Assembly: GCF_045310695.1 (NCBI RefSeq)
Contig: NZ_JBJIAA010000013.1
Span: 103,417-167,416, forward strand
DNA: 64,000 bases
Direction: 5' to 3'
DNA from: Clostridium_S neuense
GTDB taxonomy: Bacteria; Bacillota; Clostridia; Clostridiales; Clostridiaceae
Shown: one piece after another, positions 54,461 through 63,214 of the stretch
How the letters are laid out: the number at the start of each line of letters is the position of its first letter
Numbering within the stretch: position 1 is the stretch's first letter
Position numbers and translations under genes: made by a program
The notes under the pieces: generated by a model
The model's input: only the letters and a program-made list of their open reading frames with translations
Told to the model about the DNA's origin: nothing
Databases searched by the model: none

Positions 54461-54648
54461 GAGTAGAGAGTAAAGAGTAGAGTGAATGATGATTTTTCTC
54501 CGCTACGCTTTGAAAAATCTAAAACTTAATGCTTGCGCATAGCATAAAATATACTTTTCAGCGCAGCTGAAACTATAAATTCTAAGATTTATCTGAGAGA
54601 AACGAAAGGTAAATCTACCTTCACTCTACTCCCTACTCTCTACTCTGC
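54461..54648. repeat. Structured intergenic element, family 1, copy F
   Basis: The arms agagtagagagtaaagagta and their partner ending at 54647 are complementary at about 24 of 26 positions. The core has GATTTTTC...GAAAAATC, TTTCAGCGCAGCTGAAA and GATTTATC...GGTAAATC, in the inverted orientation. The outer terminal repeats are absent. It exactly fills the gap between the primase and polymerase genes, ending 4 bp from the polymerase stop. Confidence 0.87.
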
Positions 54649-54651
54649 CTT

Positions 54652-56595
54652 TTAGTCTTTTTTATAGTATTCTGCTTCAAACCCTGCTGCTTTTAGTGGA
54701 AGTCCTGGCGCCCACCATGCAGCTTCTCCCATAATTTCATTTACTTCTTTTAAAGAACCAAAGCCTTTTGGCACATCTAGTATAACTTCATCATGTACAT
54801 GAAATACTATTTTATAGCCTGCTTTGTTTAGTCTTAGCATGGCTTCGGCTAGAGAATCCCGTGCAATTGCTTGAACTATATTTTCCGTAAGCTTTCCTCC
54901 ATAGGTGCTTATCCTTCCCCAGGTCTTAGAATTCTTTTCTATTCCTTCATAGGTTAATTTTGATTTGTTAAACCTTATGTCCTTTTCAATTCTTGGTCTT
55001 ACATAGGCAAGCTTTCTTCCAGAGGGCAGCTTAATAAACAAAAATCCTCCACTCACAAAAAATCCAAGGCCATACTGCATTTTTACTACTTTCTTTTCCC
55101 CTACTGCTTTTATGGCTGCGTTTTCAATTTTTCTCCAAAGGCTTACTATATTAGGATTTGATTTTCTCCAGGCTGAAACTATTCCCGGAAGTTCTTCTTC
55201 CTTTAGTCCAAATTTTAAAGCTCCCATAGCCACAAGTGCCGCAGCGCCACCTTGATAACCGCAGGCAAGGGTTGCTACCTTTCCCTTTTGTCTAAGTGCA
55301 TATTCAGGATTTCCTGTTACTATTTTTTCTATTGGAACTCCAAACATCTTGCTGGCAGTCATTTCATAAAGCTTTCCACTGCTTTTAAAGGTATCTATAA
55401 CCCACTTTTCTCCTGCAAGCCATGCTATAACCCTAGCTTCAATGGCACTAAAATCTGAAACTATAAACCTTGAATTGGTGGAGGGAATAAAAGCCGTTCT
55501 TATAAGCTGGGACAAAACCTCTGGCACACTAAAGAACAACGGCTCCAGCATTTCATAATCACCGGATTTAAGCAGCTGCCTTGCCTCACATAAATTTTTC
55601 ATATCATTTCGAGGTAAATTTTGAGTTTGCACCAGTTTTCCAGACCACCTGCCTGTGCGGTTTGCTCCATAAAACTTCATAAGTCCCCTCACTCTTTCGT
55701 CTTCACATATGGCCCTTTTCATGGCTTCATACTTTCTAACAGAAGTTTTAGACAGCTCACGTCTAAGCTCAAGAACTCTTTTAACGGTGCTATCTTTTAC
55801 CGTGCCTATAAGCTCTTTTACTTTTTCTTTTGATAAACTTTCAATCTTTGTACCCCTAGCTTCAAGCCAGCATTTTAGCTGCGCACCACTATTTGGATTT
55901 TGAAGCCCCGTTAAAGCTGCCGCTTCTTTCATTTTTTCATTTTCATAGGCTTCATAACATTCTATGGCATTATGAACTAATACCTTGTCTATTTTCACTC
56001 CTGCATCATTTATTTTCTGATCCAGTGCCCAAAGCTGCCATTCTCTATTCTTCGCAGGAAACTCCTCTAATTTTTTTCTTACAGCCCTTTCAACCTCTAC
56101 ATCCTCTTTGCAGTAGGTTTTAAATATATTCCATCTTTCCATATGTTCCTGTGGTAAATTGCGTTTTTTCTCAGCTTTTGCTTTGCAAGGCATACAGAAA
56201 TATCTAATAAGATTTTTTCCTACGCCCATTTTTTGATGGCTTAAATTTAAACACTTAGCTGCTCCATCAAGACTTGCGGGAAGTCCAAGTGTTAGTGCAT
56301 GAACAGCACTGCACCGCCACTGTTCTGGCTGCATTGGCTCATTTAAATATTTTGCGAGGCAGGTTCTTTCAAAATTTGCATTGAAAGCTGTTTTTATAAC
56401 CCTTGGATTTACTAAATCTTCTATGATTTTTTGTGATAATTTTTCTCCGCAAGCTAAATCTATTATGTCCACAGGCTCATCATCATAAGCATAAGCAAAT
56501 AATAATATTTGAAAATCTTCTGCCTCTGTATATGCATAAACTCCGCATTTTGTAATATCTACACTGGAATAAGTTTCTATATCAATGGATAGCAA
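54652..56595 (-). CDS. Phage family A DNA polymerase
   Basis: This protein of about 647 residues has an N-terminal 3'-5' exonuclease-like region starting LLSIDIETYSSVD (catalytic D-x-E). The polymerase motifs follow: motif A DFSAIEARVIAWLAGE, motif B RQKGKVATLACGYQGG and motif C HDEVILDV. The size fits phage replication modules, not chromosomal PolA (about 880). The start is best read as TTG 56595 with GGGGGTGA about 6 nt upstream. The frame stays open further, but those codons lie in the repeat arm (VTYHLSLVTVFSGG) and are unlikely to be original. It is flanked on both sides by family 1 elements. Confidence 0.93.
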   Translation of the reverse strand: MLSIDIETYSSVDITKCGVYAYTEAEDFQILLFAYAYDDEPVDIIDLACGEKLSQKIIEDLVNPRVIKTAFNANFERTCLAKYLNEPMQPEQWRCSAVHALTLGLPASLDGAAKCLNLSHQKMGVGKNLIRYFCMPCKAKAEKKRNLPQEHMERWNIFKTYCKEDVEVERAVRKKLEEFPAKNREWQLWALDQKINDAGVKIDKVLVHNAIECYEAYENEKMKEAAALTGLQNPNSGAQLKCWLEARGTKIESLSKEKVKELIGTVKDSTVKRVLELRRELSKTSVRKYEAMKRAICEDERVRGLMKFYGANRTGRWSGKLVQTQNLPRNDMKNLCEARQLLKSGDYEMLEPLFFSVPEVLSQLIRTAFIPSTNSRFIVSDFSAIEARVIAWLAGEKWVIDTFKSSGKLYEMTASKMFGVPIEKIVTGNPEYALRQKGKVATLACGYQGGAAALVAMGALKFGLKEEELPGIVSAWRKSNPNIVSLWRKIENAAIKAVGEKKVVKMQYGLGFFVSGGFLFIKLPSGRKLAYVRPRIEKDIRFNKSKLTYEGIEKNSKTWGRISTYGGKLTENIVQAIARDSLAEAMLRLNKAGYKIVFHVHDEVILDVPKGFGSLKEVNEIMGEAAWWAPGLPLKAAGFEAEYYKKD

Positions 56596-56615
56596 AAAAT
56601 CACCCCCGGAAAAGA

Positions 56616-56815
56616 CAGTGACAAGTGACAGGTGATAAGTGACAAGTTTAGTATGATTTTCTTCCTCTCCTCGTTCGCTGCCGAAAATCATACAATTTAT
56701 ATTCTCACATTTTCCTGAGGGAAAATGAAGTTAAAATTAAGTTTAAGAGTTTTTCGTAGTGAAGCAGAGAACAACTCACCTTAACTTGTTGCTTGTCCTT
56801 TGTCACTTATCACTG
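56616..56815. repeat. Structured intergenic element, family 1, copy G
   Basis: The arms are cagtgacaagtgacaggtga (56616-56648) and its partner (56783-56815), complementary at about 26 of 33 positions. Their unit (gtgacaa) is unlike any other copy here. The core is more diverged: ATGATTTTC...GAAAATCAT and CATTTTCC/GGAAAATG stems replace the usual ones. It lies between the polymerase and DUF2815 genes. Confidence 0.75.
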
Positions 56816-56824
56816 CCTTTAGGT

Positions 56825-57355
56825 TTAGTTTAGAAAGTCTTCCTCTGCATTTTGTACTGCGTCAAAATCCTCTTCCGGTCTGCTGTGTCCGTCTATGCGT
56901 TCTCCATCTGATAATTTTTGAAGATTTTGAAGTCCGCAGGCTATTCCCTTACTTCCGTTAACATTGTAAGCATAAAAAGTGATGCTTGCCCTTCCGTAGC
57001 AGCCGCTATAAAACTTGCTTTGGTCTGTTATGGCTTGTACATCTTTGTCCACGATGCCAGGTTTCATGCTGCTATTTGCATTTATAAAATAACTATTTAA
57101 ATAAGCTTCATTGTCCGGCATGTCAATGTCTCCATCTTTAAGTGGTGTTTTTAAATCCTCTGGTACATTTCCTCCTAGTCTAGCTATGCCTTCCTTTTTA
57201 GCTACTTCAATGGCTGCTTTTATTTTTTCAAGTGCTGCCGTATCCGATTTTGGTATTATTAGGCTTACTGAATATTTGGGATCACTTCCATTAATACTTG
57301 CAGGCTCCCAAACGTGGACGTAGCTGAATCTTACTTTTCCTGTGACAATTTTCAT
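56825..57355 (-). CDS. Phage DUF2815 protein (probable ssDNA-binding)
   Basis: This 176-residue protein begins MKIVTGKVRFSYVHVWEP and has KYSVSLIIPKSDTAALEKI and FYSGCYGRASITFYAYN. These match DUF2815 proteins, which are encoded with family A polymerases and VirE primases in Gram-positive phages and are thought to bind single-stranded DNA. ATG 57355 has GGGGAG 7 nt upstream; codons further upstream lie at the edge of a repeat arm. The acidic C-terminus (EEDFDAVQNAEEDFLN) is typical of single-strand-binding proteins. Confidence 0.88.
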   Translation of the reverse strand: MKIVTGKVRFSYVHVWEPASINGSDPKYSVSLIIPKSDTAALEKIKAAIEVAKKEGIARLGGNVPEDLKTPLKDGDIDMPDNEAYLNSYFINANSSMKPGIVDKDVQAITDQSKFYSGCYGRASITFYAYNVNGSKGIACGLQNLQKLSDGERIDGHSRPEEDFDAVQNAEEDFLN

Positions 57356-57373
57356 AAACAATCTCCCCTTTTT

Positions 57374-57566
57374 CAGTTCACAGTACACAATGCACAGTTC
57401 ACAGTTAGTGTTGATTTATCTGCCTTGCAGTTAGATAAATCTTAAAACTTAATAAAAACAATACATAAGATTTACAATAGATAAGTCTAAACTTGTTTTA
57501 AAGATTTTCCGCAGTGAAACGAAAAAAAGATCATCCTTCACTTTACTCTCTGCTCCCTACTCTACC
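57374..57566. repeat. Structured intergenic element, family 1, copy H
   Basis: The left arm cagttcacagtacacaatgc and the right arm cttcactttactctctgctc are of different unit types and pair poorly, unlike most copies. A GATTTATC...GATAAATC hairpin and an AGATTTTCCG segment remain. The right arm supplies the last two codons and the TAG stop of the upstream small phage gene (57557-57559). Confidence 0.7.
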
Positions 57567-57904
57567 TTAATTTTTATTGCTTCTTTCAAAAGTTCTTCAT
57601 ATTTGTCTTTAGAAATTTCCGTTAGTTTTTTAGCTCCAAATTTATTTATGAGTCTTTTTACCTCCTGCTGTTTGTCTTTTTGAGAAAGTTTTGATAGAAC
57701 TGATCTTACTTCTTCTAGAGTTGGTATTTTTGATTTTTCATTGTTTTGAAGATTTTCTTTTGGGGCTTGTACCTCTTTAGGCGGGCTTTGAAGACCTGCA
57801 TTTATCTGCACTTCTGCTTTCATTTGCTCTAGTGCTTCGGCTAAAGCTAATACTGCATTTACAATATTGGGACAATCGATTTTAACGTTGATATTAATAT
57901 CCAT
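57557..57904 (-). CDS. Small phage replication-module protein
   Basis: This 115-residue protein has a hydrophobic-acidic start (MDININVKIDCPNIVNAVLA), a proline/asparagine linker and a lysine-rich C-terminal helix-turn region (LSQKDKQQEVKRLINKFGAK). Similar small proteins sit just before DUF2815 genes in clostridial prophages. The biochemical role is unknown. AAAGGAG precedes the ATG at good spacing. The last residues VE and the stop come from a repeat element. It is the first remaining gene of the module. Confidence 0.75.
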   Translation of the reverse strand: MDININVKIDCPNIVNAVLALAEALEQMKAEVQINAGLQSPPKEVQAPKENLQNNEKSKIPTLEEVRSVLSKLSQKDKQQEVKRLINKFGAKKLTEISKDKYEELLKEAIKIKVE

Positions 57905-58036
57905 TTAGAGTGGCTCCTTTCTTTAGGTACTCTATAGGTATAATATGCTAAACTATAAGTTTTGCTAAAATAATATTCTAATTTAGAGAAATTTTTTAAT
58001 TGTTAAAGTAAAACATCAAATATTGGAGAAATAAAA

Positions 58037-58079
58037 AAGCAAGAATACTTGTATTATTTTACGCAAATATTCTTGCTTA
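58037..58079. terminator. Terminator hairpin
   Basis: AAGCAAGAATA pairs with TATTCTTGCTTA around a loop of about 20 nt, 33 bp past the stop of the small gene at 58112. On the minus strand a short T-rich run follows. Confidence 0.65.
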
Positions 58080-58111
58080 CAATTTTATAAAACTATTTAT
58101 ACTATTAAAGT

Positions 58112-58357
58112 TTACTTTTTATAATACAGCTGTACTTTTTTATTAGGTTTTTTATCATAATAAGAAAGAAATTCTTCTAATTTCTTATAATATATTTCAT
58201 TCTCTTCCTTTGGAATTAATTTAAACCATTTTTTTGGTCTAGATACAATTTGAAAATTCTTTAATTTTTCAATCGTTAACTCAATTGGATATATTTCGTT
58301 ATCTTTTAGTTGTAATTTGTCTTTTATATAATCATTAGTATGATTCTTATGCGGCAA
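58112..58357 (-). CDS. Unrecognised small basic protein, possibly a 5'-truncated fragment
   Basis: This 81-codon frame (PHKNHTNDYIKDKLQLKDNE; ends KKPNKKVQLYYKK) has natural composition. It opens at a TTG with no ribosome site. Upstream codons FKYILL read smoothly into it before an in-frame stop, so it is probably the C-terminal part of a longer protein. It lies between the phage module and the toxin array and could be an immunity protein or fragment. No family is recognised. Confidence 0.5.
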   Translation of the reverse strand: MPHKNHTNDYIKDKLQLKDNEIYPIELTIEKLKNFQIVSRPKKWFKLIPKEENEIYYKKLEEFLSYYDKKPNKKVQLYYKK

Positions 58358-58595
58358 CAGTATGTATTTGAAACATTTTTATAAGCTTCACTTTGATATA
58401 TAATAATCTAAATACATATTCATTTGGCCAAAAAAATAATGAACCAGCCTACTCTATTTCAGTTGATTCATTTTATATTTTCACTGCATTATTAATATTA
58501 TATAATCAACATACAATATTAACTGTATTAATTCTATTATTATATTTTTTAATTAAACATACTTTATAAAGTTATTTAATTTTAAATCACGTAAT

Positions 58596-59150
58596 TTATT
58601 TCCACCCATAAGCTTCTAAAAATTTATCTGGTATTCTTAATTCTAATTGTTGTTGAAGTTCTTTACAGAAAATGTCGAAATCTGCTTTCTCATACCATTT
58701 CTGACTATTTTTTAATGCACAATCTCCATATGCTGTTGGATCATGTGAAAATCGTATTTCTTTGTTTGCATTATAAGCATCATCTAATGCTGGTACATTA
58801 AATAAGTCAAACATATCCTCATCGGTTATATTATACTTACTTTTTACAACATCACAATCATTTCCTAAACTAAAGTATGTTGTATCACCAGCCATTACTG
58901 TATAAGAGTCTTTTCGTGGAATTGTCCAATCTAAAGTTCCATCAGCTTTTACCATTGGTTTATATTTACCTAAAGTTATTGTATGCGAGTTTATATTTTG
59001 TATAGATTCTGCTCTTATCCTTTCAAAATCATCTATTGGTATTTTCCCATTTACCTTACCATCAACAACCTTTAAGCCATCTATTATGCTATTAGCTCGT
59101 GTAGACTCCTTAGCACTATTTCCACTGCTAAATACAGTCTCTCTTATTTG
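58596..59150 (-). pseudogene. Orphan polymorphic-toxin C-terminal cassette
   Basis: The frame is open from 59150 to 58596 (185 codons) with no start codon and site at its beginning. It opens with ETVFSSGNSAKESTRANSII, which resembles the EPVFSTGNN linker of the full toxin at 63215-64000. It continues VVDGKVNGKIPIDDFERIRA and a tail ending LELRIPDKFLEAYGWK. I read it as a displaced toxin tail left behind when a new tail replaced it, to be reused by recombination. The toxin activity is not recognised. The next upstream sequence is one of a pair of direct repeats. Confidence 0.65.
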
Positions 59151-59289
59151 TTATTCGTATACCCTGAAATGTTTCAAGGTATCCTTAGTTACCGTCTACC
59201 AATCTATCTCCTATTGTATCCAAAGTTAGACCTTAGAGAGAAAATTTCCAATAGATACCTTTACAGTATCCATTGGAATTTTGTTATTG

Positions 59290-59450
59290 GCTTGTATCAG
59301 ACATCAAAAGAAGCTTTTACAGTATACCCTATGTTTTTATAGCCAATTGCATTGAAACCTCTTTTTAATGGCTTTTTGCAGTTTTTAGAATGTATTTTTC
59401 TTATTGTTACTACAAAACTTACTACAGAATTCTAATTATGCAATGAAACT
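59290..59450. repeat. Direct repeat in the toxin array, copy 1
   Basis: This stretch of about 160 bp shares the ordered words accaaaagaggttttt-like, gcattgaaacctcttttt, ggctttttgcagtttttag and a later aaacttactacagaattc-type block with 62470-62640. Both copies lie directly beyond a toxin cassette on the same strand, so they could mediate cassette exchange. Confidence 0.6.
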
Positions 59451-59568
59451 GAACCTAATCATTGTTTGTTTTTCTGTATTTACTTATGCTCAGTTTTTTT
59501 GCATCTATTTTTTATTAATTTATGAAATGAGTCTTAATTAATGTATATTATAAAAATTGTGACACTAT

Positions 59569-59877
59569 CTAAATTTCCCTTCTCGTCCAAACTATGCTAC
59601 CATCTGTTAGCCTTACTTCAATTATTGGTGCATTTAAATATATTTCTGTCAATCCTCCCTCTTTTAATTTTCCACTATAGTTTTTTGGTTCTAATATTTT
59701 CACTATTCTAAGTAGACATGCATAAAATTCCTCATATCCTTCTTCATCCATATCCAATCCATTATCACTTTCATGTATTCCATTTTCTTTAGCTAATATA
59801 ACTACTCCATCATTATATTCAACAATTAAATCAATACCATCTTCATATTTAGTCATCTCTTTAATAAACTCATCCAT
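59569..59877 (-). CDS. Candidate immunity protein for the Ntox50-like toxin
   Basis: This 102-residue acidic protein (MDEFIKEMTKYEDGIDLIVE, ends IVWTRREI) begins 12 bp after the toxin cassette stop. That is the typical place of an immunity gene. Its strong acidity suits binding a basic nuclease-like toxin. AGGAGGCAAG precedes the ATG. No known immunity family is certain. Assignment is by position. Confidence 0.7.
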   Translation of the reverse strand: MDEFIKEMTKYEDGIDLIVEYNDGVVILAKENGIHESDNGLDMDEEGYEEFYACLLRIVKILEPKNYSGKLKEGGLTEIYLNAPIIEVRLTDGSIVWTRREI

Positions 59878-59889
59878 TACACTTGCCTC

Positions 59890-60648
59890 CTAATAAACAT
59901 TTGGATTTGATGGAATTATATGTGCACCATTTTTCCCATAAGTTATCATTCCCATAGTGGTTTCTTCATATAATCCCGTCTTAATATCGTAAAATTTTCC
60001 TATAACTTGCCCAAAATCAACTCTTTCTTTATACTCACTAACCTTTGTACCTGTTCCTGCAAATTCATCTAAAAGTTTGTCAGCATCGCCAGTTAATATA
60101 CTTTTTTGCTGTCCAGCATTAACTGCTTGATTATAATTATTCGTACCAACGATATGCTTATCTTGTTGACCTTGATTTATTTTAACTGGCTTTCCATCAA
60201 TGTATCTTTCACCATCTTTAATTACTATTTCTAATTTATCAGCATTACCTGCCCCCTTATCTCCTTCTCCTTCTTTCACACCAGAAGGCTCCACATCTTT
60301 AGCTTCTTTACCTGTAACTTCAGCCTTCCCTTTTCCATTCTTAATAGCATCCGTTACAGTCTTTACCTCTTCATTGCTTACTGAACAATCATTATGCACA
60401 AGTAAACTGCTTTCACCTGCAAAATATGTGTGATAATCTTCTACATTAAGATTGTATATTGCTTCTCCTGCTTCTGTATGCCTTGTACTTATGTCTGTTA
60501 CTTCCTTATAAATTCCAACACTATCTTTTATTTTCTCGCCTGCTTTTATCTTTTCAGCTGGCTTAAAGCCTTCTTCTGTATAAAACAAATGAGGTGCTGT
60601 TGTCTCTATTTTTTCTTTTCCTATTGCTATTATTATAATATCTTTTTG
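59890..60648 (-). pseudogene. Orphan HINT plus Ntox50-like toxin cassette
   Basis: The frame is open for 253 codons to 60648 with no proper start. It begins inside a HINT (intein-like autoprocessing) domain: KIETTAPHLFYTEEGFKPAE and VEDYHTYFAGESSLLVHN. After an acidic linker comes a toxin domain with KHIVGTNNYNQAVNAG, DFGQVIGKFYDIKTG and MITYGKNGAHIIPSNPNVY, which resembles polymorphic toxin type 50 (Ntox50). The N-terminal secretion parts are missing, so it is a stored tail cassette or a truncated toxin. The gene immediately downstream is its probable immunity gene. Confidence 0.75.
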
Positions 60649-60812
60649 TTACATTTAATCTAAGTTCCTTTAATCTTAATTAAATACCTGTCGTCATTAA
60701 AATTCCTCCTCAAAATTAGCAAATACTAATAGTATCAACAAACTACCATATTATCTACATTCATTTCAAGTAAATTTTCATTTGCAGAATATTTACTTTA
60801 TTAAATAAAATG

Positions 60813-60850
60813 CTCCTTATAGTTTCAATTAAAAATGAAACTATAAGGAG
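60813..60850. terminator. Perfect hairpin after an immunity-like gene
   Basis: CTCCTTATAGTTTCA pairs perfectly with TGAAACTATAAGGAG around an 8-nt loop, 29 bp past the stop of the gene at 60879. On the minus strand CATTTTATTTAA follows. Confidence 0.75.
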
Positions 60851-60878
60851 ACTCTTTTCTCGTTAGTTTAGTGATAAC

Positions 60879-61250
60879 CTATTCATATGAAATATATATT
60901 TTTTCTCCATTATCAATGGCGTGCTTAAACAGACATATAATTTTTCTAAGAACTTCTTTTTCTTCATAATACTCAAAACTTTCAATATCAATTTCTTTTA
61001 ATTGTTCATATGATTCCATAAGATTTTCAACTAGCCATGGACTTTCTTCAAACCACCCAATATCTAAATGATAATAATACGCTAAACCTGTCCAACCATT
61101 TTCCTTAGGTTCAACCTTTTCTATAAATCTAATGAAATAGCCATCCCATATTCCAAATTCCTCTTTTTCCCCATTTATTTTTACTAATGTAAAAATCATT
61201 TCTGGTTCACCTTCAAAACCATCATAATACCTTTCATCAATTTCACACAT
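60879..61250 (-). CDS. Candidate immunity protein
   Basis: This 123-residue, strongly acidic protein (ERYYDGFEGEPEMIFTLVKI, GWTGLAYYYHLDIGWFEESP) lies just downstream of a decayed toxin tail, as immunity genes do. AGGAGGGTAATT precedes the ATG. No catalytic motif is visible. It may now be an orphan, since the partner toxin tail at 61265-61430 carries stop codons. Confidence 0.65.
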   Translation of the reverse strand: MCEIDERYYDGFEGEPEMIFTLVKINGEKEEFGIWDGYFIRFIEKVEPKENGWTGLAYYYHLDIGWFEESPWLVENLMESYEQLKEIDIESFEYYEEKEVLRKIICLFKHAIDNGEKIYISYE

Positions 61251-61264
61251 AATTACCCTCCTAC

Positions 61265-61430
61265 TTTGCTAACCAATGGCCTGATTCTAACAAATCCATT
61301 TGTTCTTTTGTGCTGCTGTTCCTACTCGTGTTTCAGTATTTCATCTTGCTTCATATGTATAAGTACCATCACTCCACTTATATTTTATCTCCTGATAGCC
61401 TTTATTCATAGTTTTAGCAATTATATCTCC
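61265..61430 (-). pseudogene. Decayed toxin tail fragment
   Basis: On the minus strand the frame reads GDIIAKTMNKGYQEIKYKW, then SDGTYTYEAR, a TGA, and NTETRVGTAAQKNKW, followed by further stops. The pattern of a short basic domain with W-SDGTYTYEARW-type ending is typical of toxin C-terminal tails. At least two in-frame stops show decay. The following gene at 60879 is the likely former immunity partner. Confidence 0.5.
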
Positions 61431-61467
61431 TAAATTTGTAATACTTCTAAGTATCTATTACGATTAC

Positions 61468-61611
61468 TTAATATGCCCTACTATATCGCTCCATAGATCC
61501 ATTTTCTGCATCTACATAAAAGTAATAATCTGTATACACACCTTTTTCTTTTATCCAACCAACAACTGAAATATTGATACCTTTTTGAATTGCAAAGTTA
61601 CCATTATTCAT
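61468..61611 (-). CDS. 47-codon small frame in the toxin array
   Basis: ATG 61611 is preceded by AGGAGAG at 8 nt. The product MNNGNFAIQKGINISVVGWI continues to ERYSRAY and looks like a short beta-rich domain. It begins 14 bp after the stop of the broken gene at 61625. It could be an immunity peptide or a fragment of one. It is small, so the call is tentative. Confidence 0.45.
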   Translation of the reverse strand: MNNGNFAIQKGINISVVGWIKEKGVYTDYYFYVDAENGSMERYSRAY

Positions 61612-61624
61612 TTAATTCACTCTC

Positions 61625-62253
61625 CTATTTAACTACATACCAATTTTCATCAAAATAAATAGCCTCTAATGTTTCATTACCACTTCTATCAACTTTATAT
61701 ATCCCAGAATAATCATTTAATTCTACAAGTACACTTCTTGATATTGTATACTCTGGAGAACCTAAACCACCTATCTCATTTTTCGTAAATCCATTACCTT
61801 GAAATGGAGAATTCATCTTTGTTAAATCATCAACGTTTATATCACATGTTTTCGAAAATTTTCCCAATTCCTCGTCAGTAGTTCCTCCAAAAGGTATCTT
61901 AATATTTTCATTGTTATCTGTTGTAAGCGCATTACATACATTGAATCTTTTGCAGGATTTTTATATGGAGACCCATCATATCCCAAACCAAAGGTATTAA
62001 AATAATCATTATAAGTTTTCAATCCTGCTGTATCTTGAGCTTTTGCTACACAACCAACGACCGTTTTACTATATTCTCCATTATTTATGTAATTTTTAAA
62101 TGTTCCATCTGGTATTACTTTTGACATCAATGTGCCACTTTCAAGCATCTCATAAGAATTACGTATCTCATATATCGTTTTTAATTCGCTTTTATTTAGT
62201 TCACTAATTGGTTTACTTGATAATAGCTCAAATTCTTCTACTAGCATCATCAT
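61625..62253 (-). pseudogene. Frameshifted toxin-like gene
   Basis: ATG 62253 has GGAAGG upstream and opens MMMLVEEFELLSSKPISELN, going on through VIPDGTFKNYINNGEYSKTV and KTYNDYFNTFGLGYDG. Near 61935 the protein frame shifts; the other frame continues as LTTDNNENIKIPFGGTTDEE and ends at 61625 with a NGFTKNEIGGLGSPEY-containing domain. Joined, it is about 209 residues of one domain resembling C-terminal toxin domains of secreted polymorphic proteins, but no family is certain. One indel near 61935 explains the break. Confidence 0.6.
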
Positions 62254-62290
62254 TTTAAATCATCCTTCCATTATTATTTTTTAACATGAA

Positions 62291-62331
62291 AAAAGACTAA
62301 CAAAGGAAATTATTATCCAATGTTAGTCTTG
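62291..62331 (-). terminator. Terminator in the toxin array
   Basis: AAGACTAACA pairs with TGTTAGTCTT around a loop of about 20 nt, followed on the minus strand by TTTTTT. It ends transcripts from the immunity-like gene at 62747 before the next cassette. Confidence 0.75.
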
Positions 62332-62469
62332 ATTTTTTATTATTTAGGTTGTAGCTGGGTCAAAGATTGGTTGCTCTTAGGTTACAGCAAACCATTGGTA
62401 CATATAGTTTGGGTCGCAAGGGCGTAGTTTCAAGCAACTTTATTTTATTATTGAGTATTGCTATTAGCT

Positions 62470-62640
62470 TGAATTAGTTACCAAAAGAGGTTTTTGCTGA
62501 GGCTCCTATGTTTCCCATAGTAGTCAACATTGAAACCTCTTTTGGATGTCTATTTGCAGTTTTTAGCCTGTGTTTTTCACTTAGTATTGGACAAACTTAT
62601 TGCGTAATTTAAATTATGAATTCACTCATATTCCTAATTT
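62470..62640. repeat. Direct repeat in the toxin array, copy 2
   Basis: This is the partner of 59290-59450, sharing accaaaagaggttttt, cattgaaacctctttt, tttgcagtttttag and the following aaacttatt block at similar spacing. It lies just past the immunity-like gene at 62747. In the gap 62254-62746 I see only this and the terminator. Confidence 0.6.
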
Positions 62641-62746
62641 TCTTTGTTTTAACTCTATTTATTAATAGTATTAATTTATGCATCCAGACATTAACTAATT
62701 TTATAGTAAGAAACTCTATATATACTATAATTTTATTTTCTTGTTA

Positions 62747-63202
62747 TTAGTTATTATTAGAGTAATATTTCTTTAGATTATTCATCCCTTTAATAAAATT
62801 TAAAATAGCATTCTTATCTAACATTAGATTACTTAAATGAAGTAAAAAATCAAATTCATCTTCATCATCTCCTAAAGTTAAAACAAATGGACTTATATAT
62901 GGTTCATATGTAATATCACATACAATTACATCCCTTATTTTTACTCGAAAATTACGTTTGCCATCTTTTAGTCTTTCATTAGTGCAAATTATTTCATCTG
63001 GATTAGTTTCATACTTATTATCATTATATTGGAAATATAATTTATCATCATCAACATATATTCCTAATAATTCGCCATCTTCACTAAATCCACCTATACC
63101 ATTCTCTATACTATTTACACTATCTGCATTAATTATTGAATATCCATGTGGTTTTATATTAATATACGTGTTTATTTTAGAATAATTTTCTAACAATATC
63201 AC
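62747..63202 (-). CDS. Candidate immunity protein of the full-length toxin
   Basis: This 151-residue acidic protein (MILLENYSKINTYINIKPHG; GDDEDEFDFLLHLSNLMLDK) starts 12 bp after the stop of the large toxin gene, where its immunity gene belongs. GGAGGGAATAG precedes the ATG. No family is recognised, and the role is inferred from position and acidity. Confidence 0.75.
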   Translation of the reverse strand: MILLENYSKINTYINIKPHGYSIINADSVNSIENGIGGFSEDGELLGIYVDDDKLYFQYNDNKYETNPDEIICTNERLKDGKRNFRVKIRDVIVCDITYEPYISPFVLTLGDDEDEFDFLLHLSNLMLDKNAILNFIKGMNNLKKYYSNNN

Positions 63203-63214
63203 ATCTATTCCCTC

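Noticed and set aside
52030..57904. A complete, inducible prophage
   Set aside because: Only a replication module is present. No integrase, repressor, terminase, capsid, tail or lysis genes are visible within the window.
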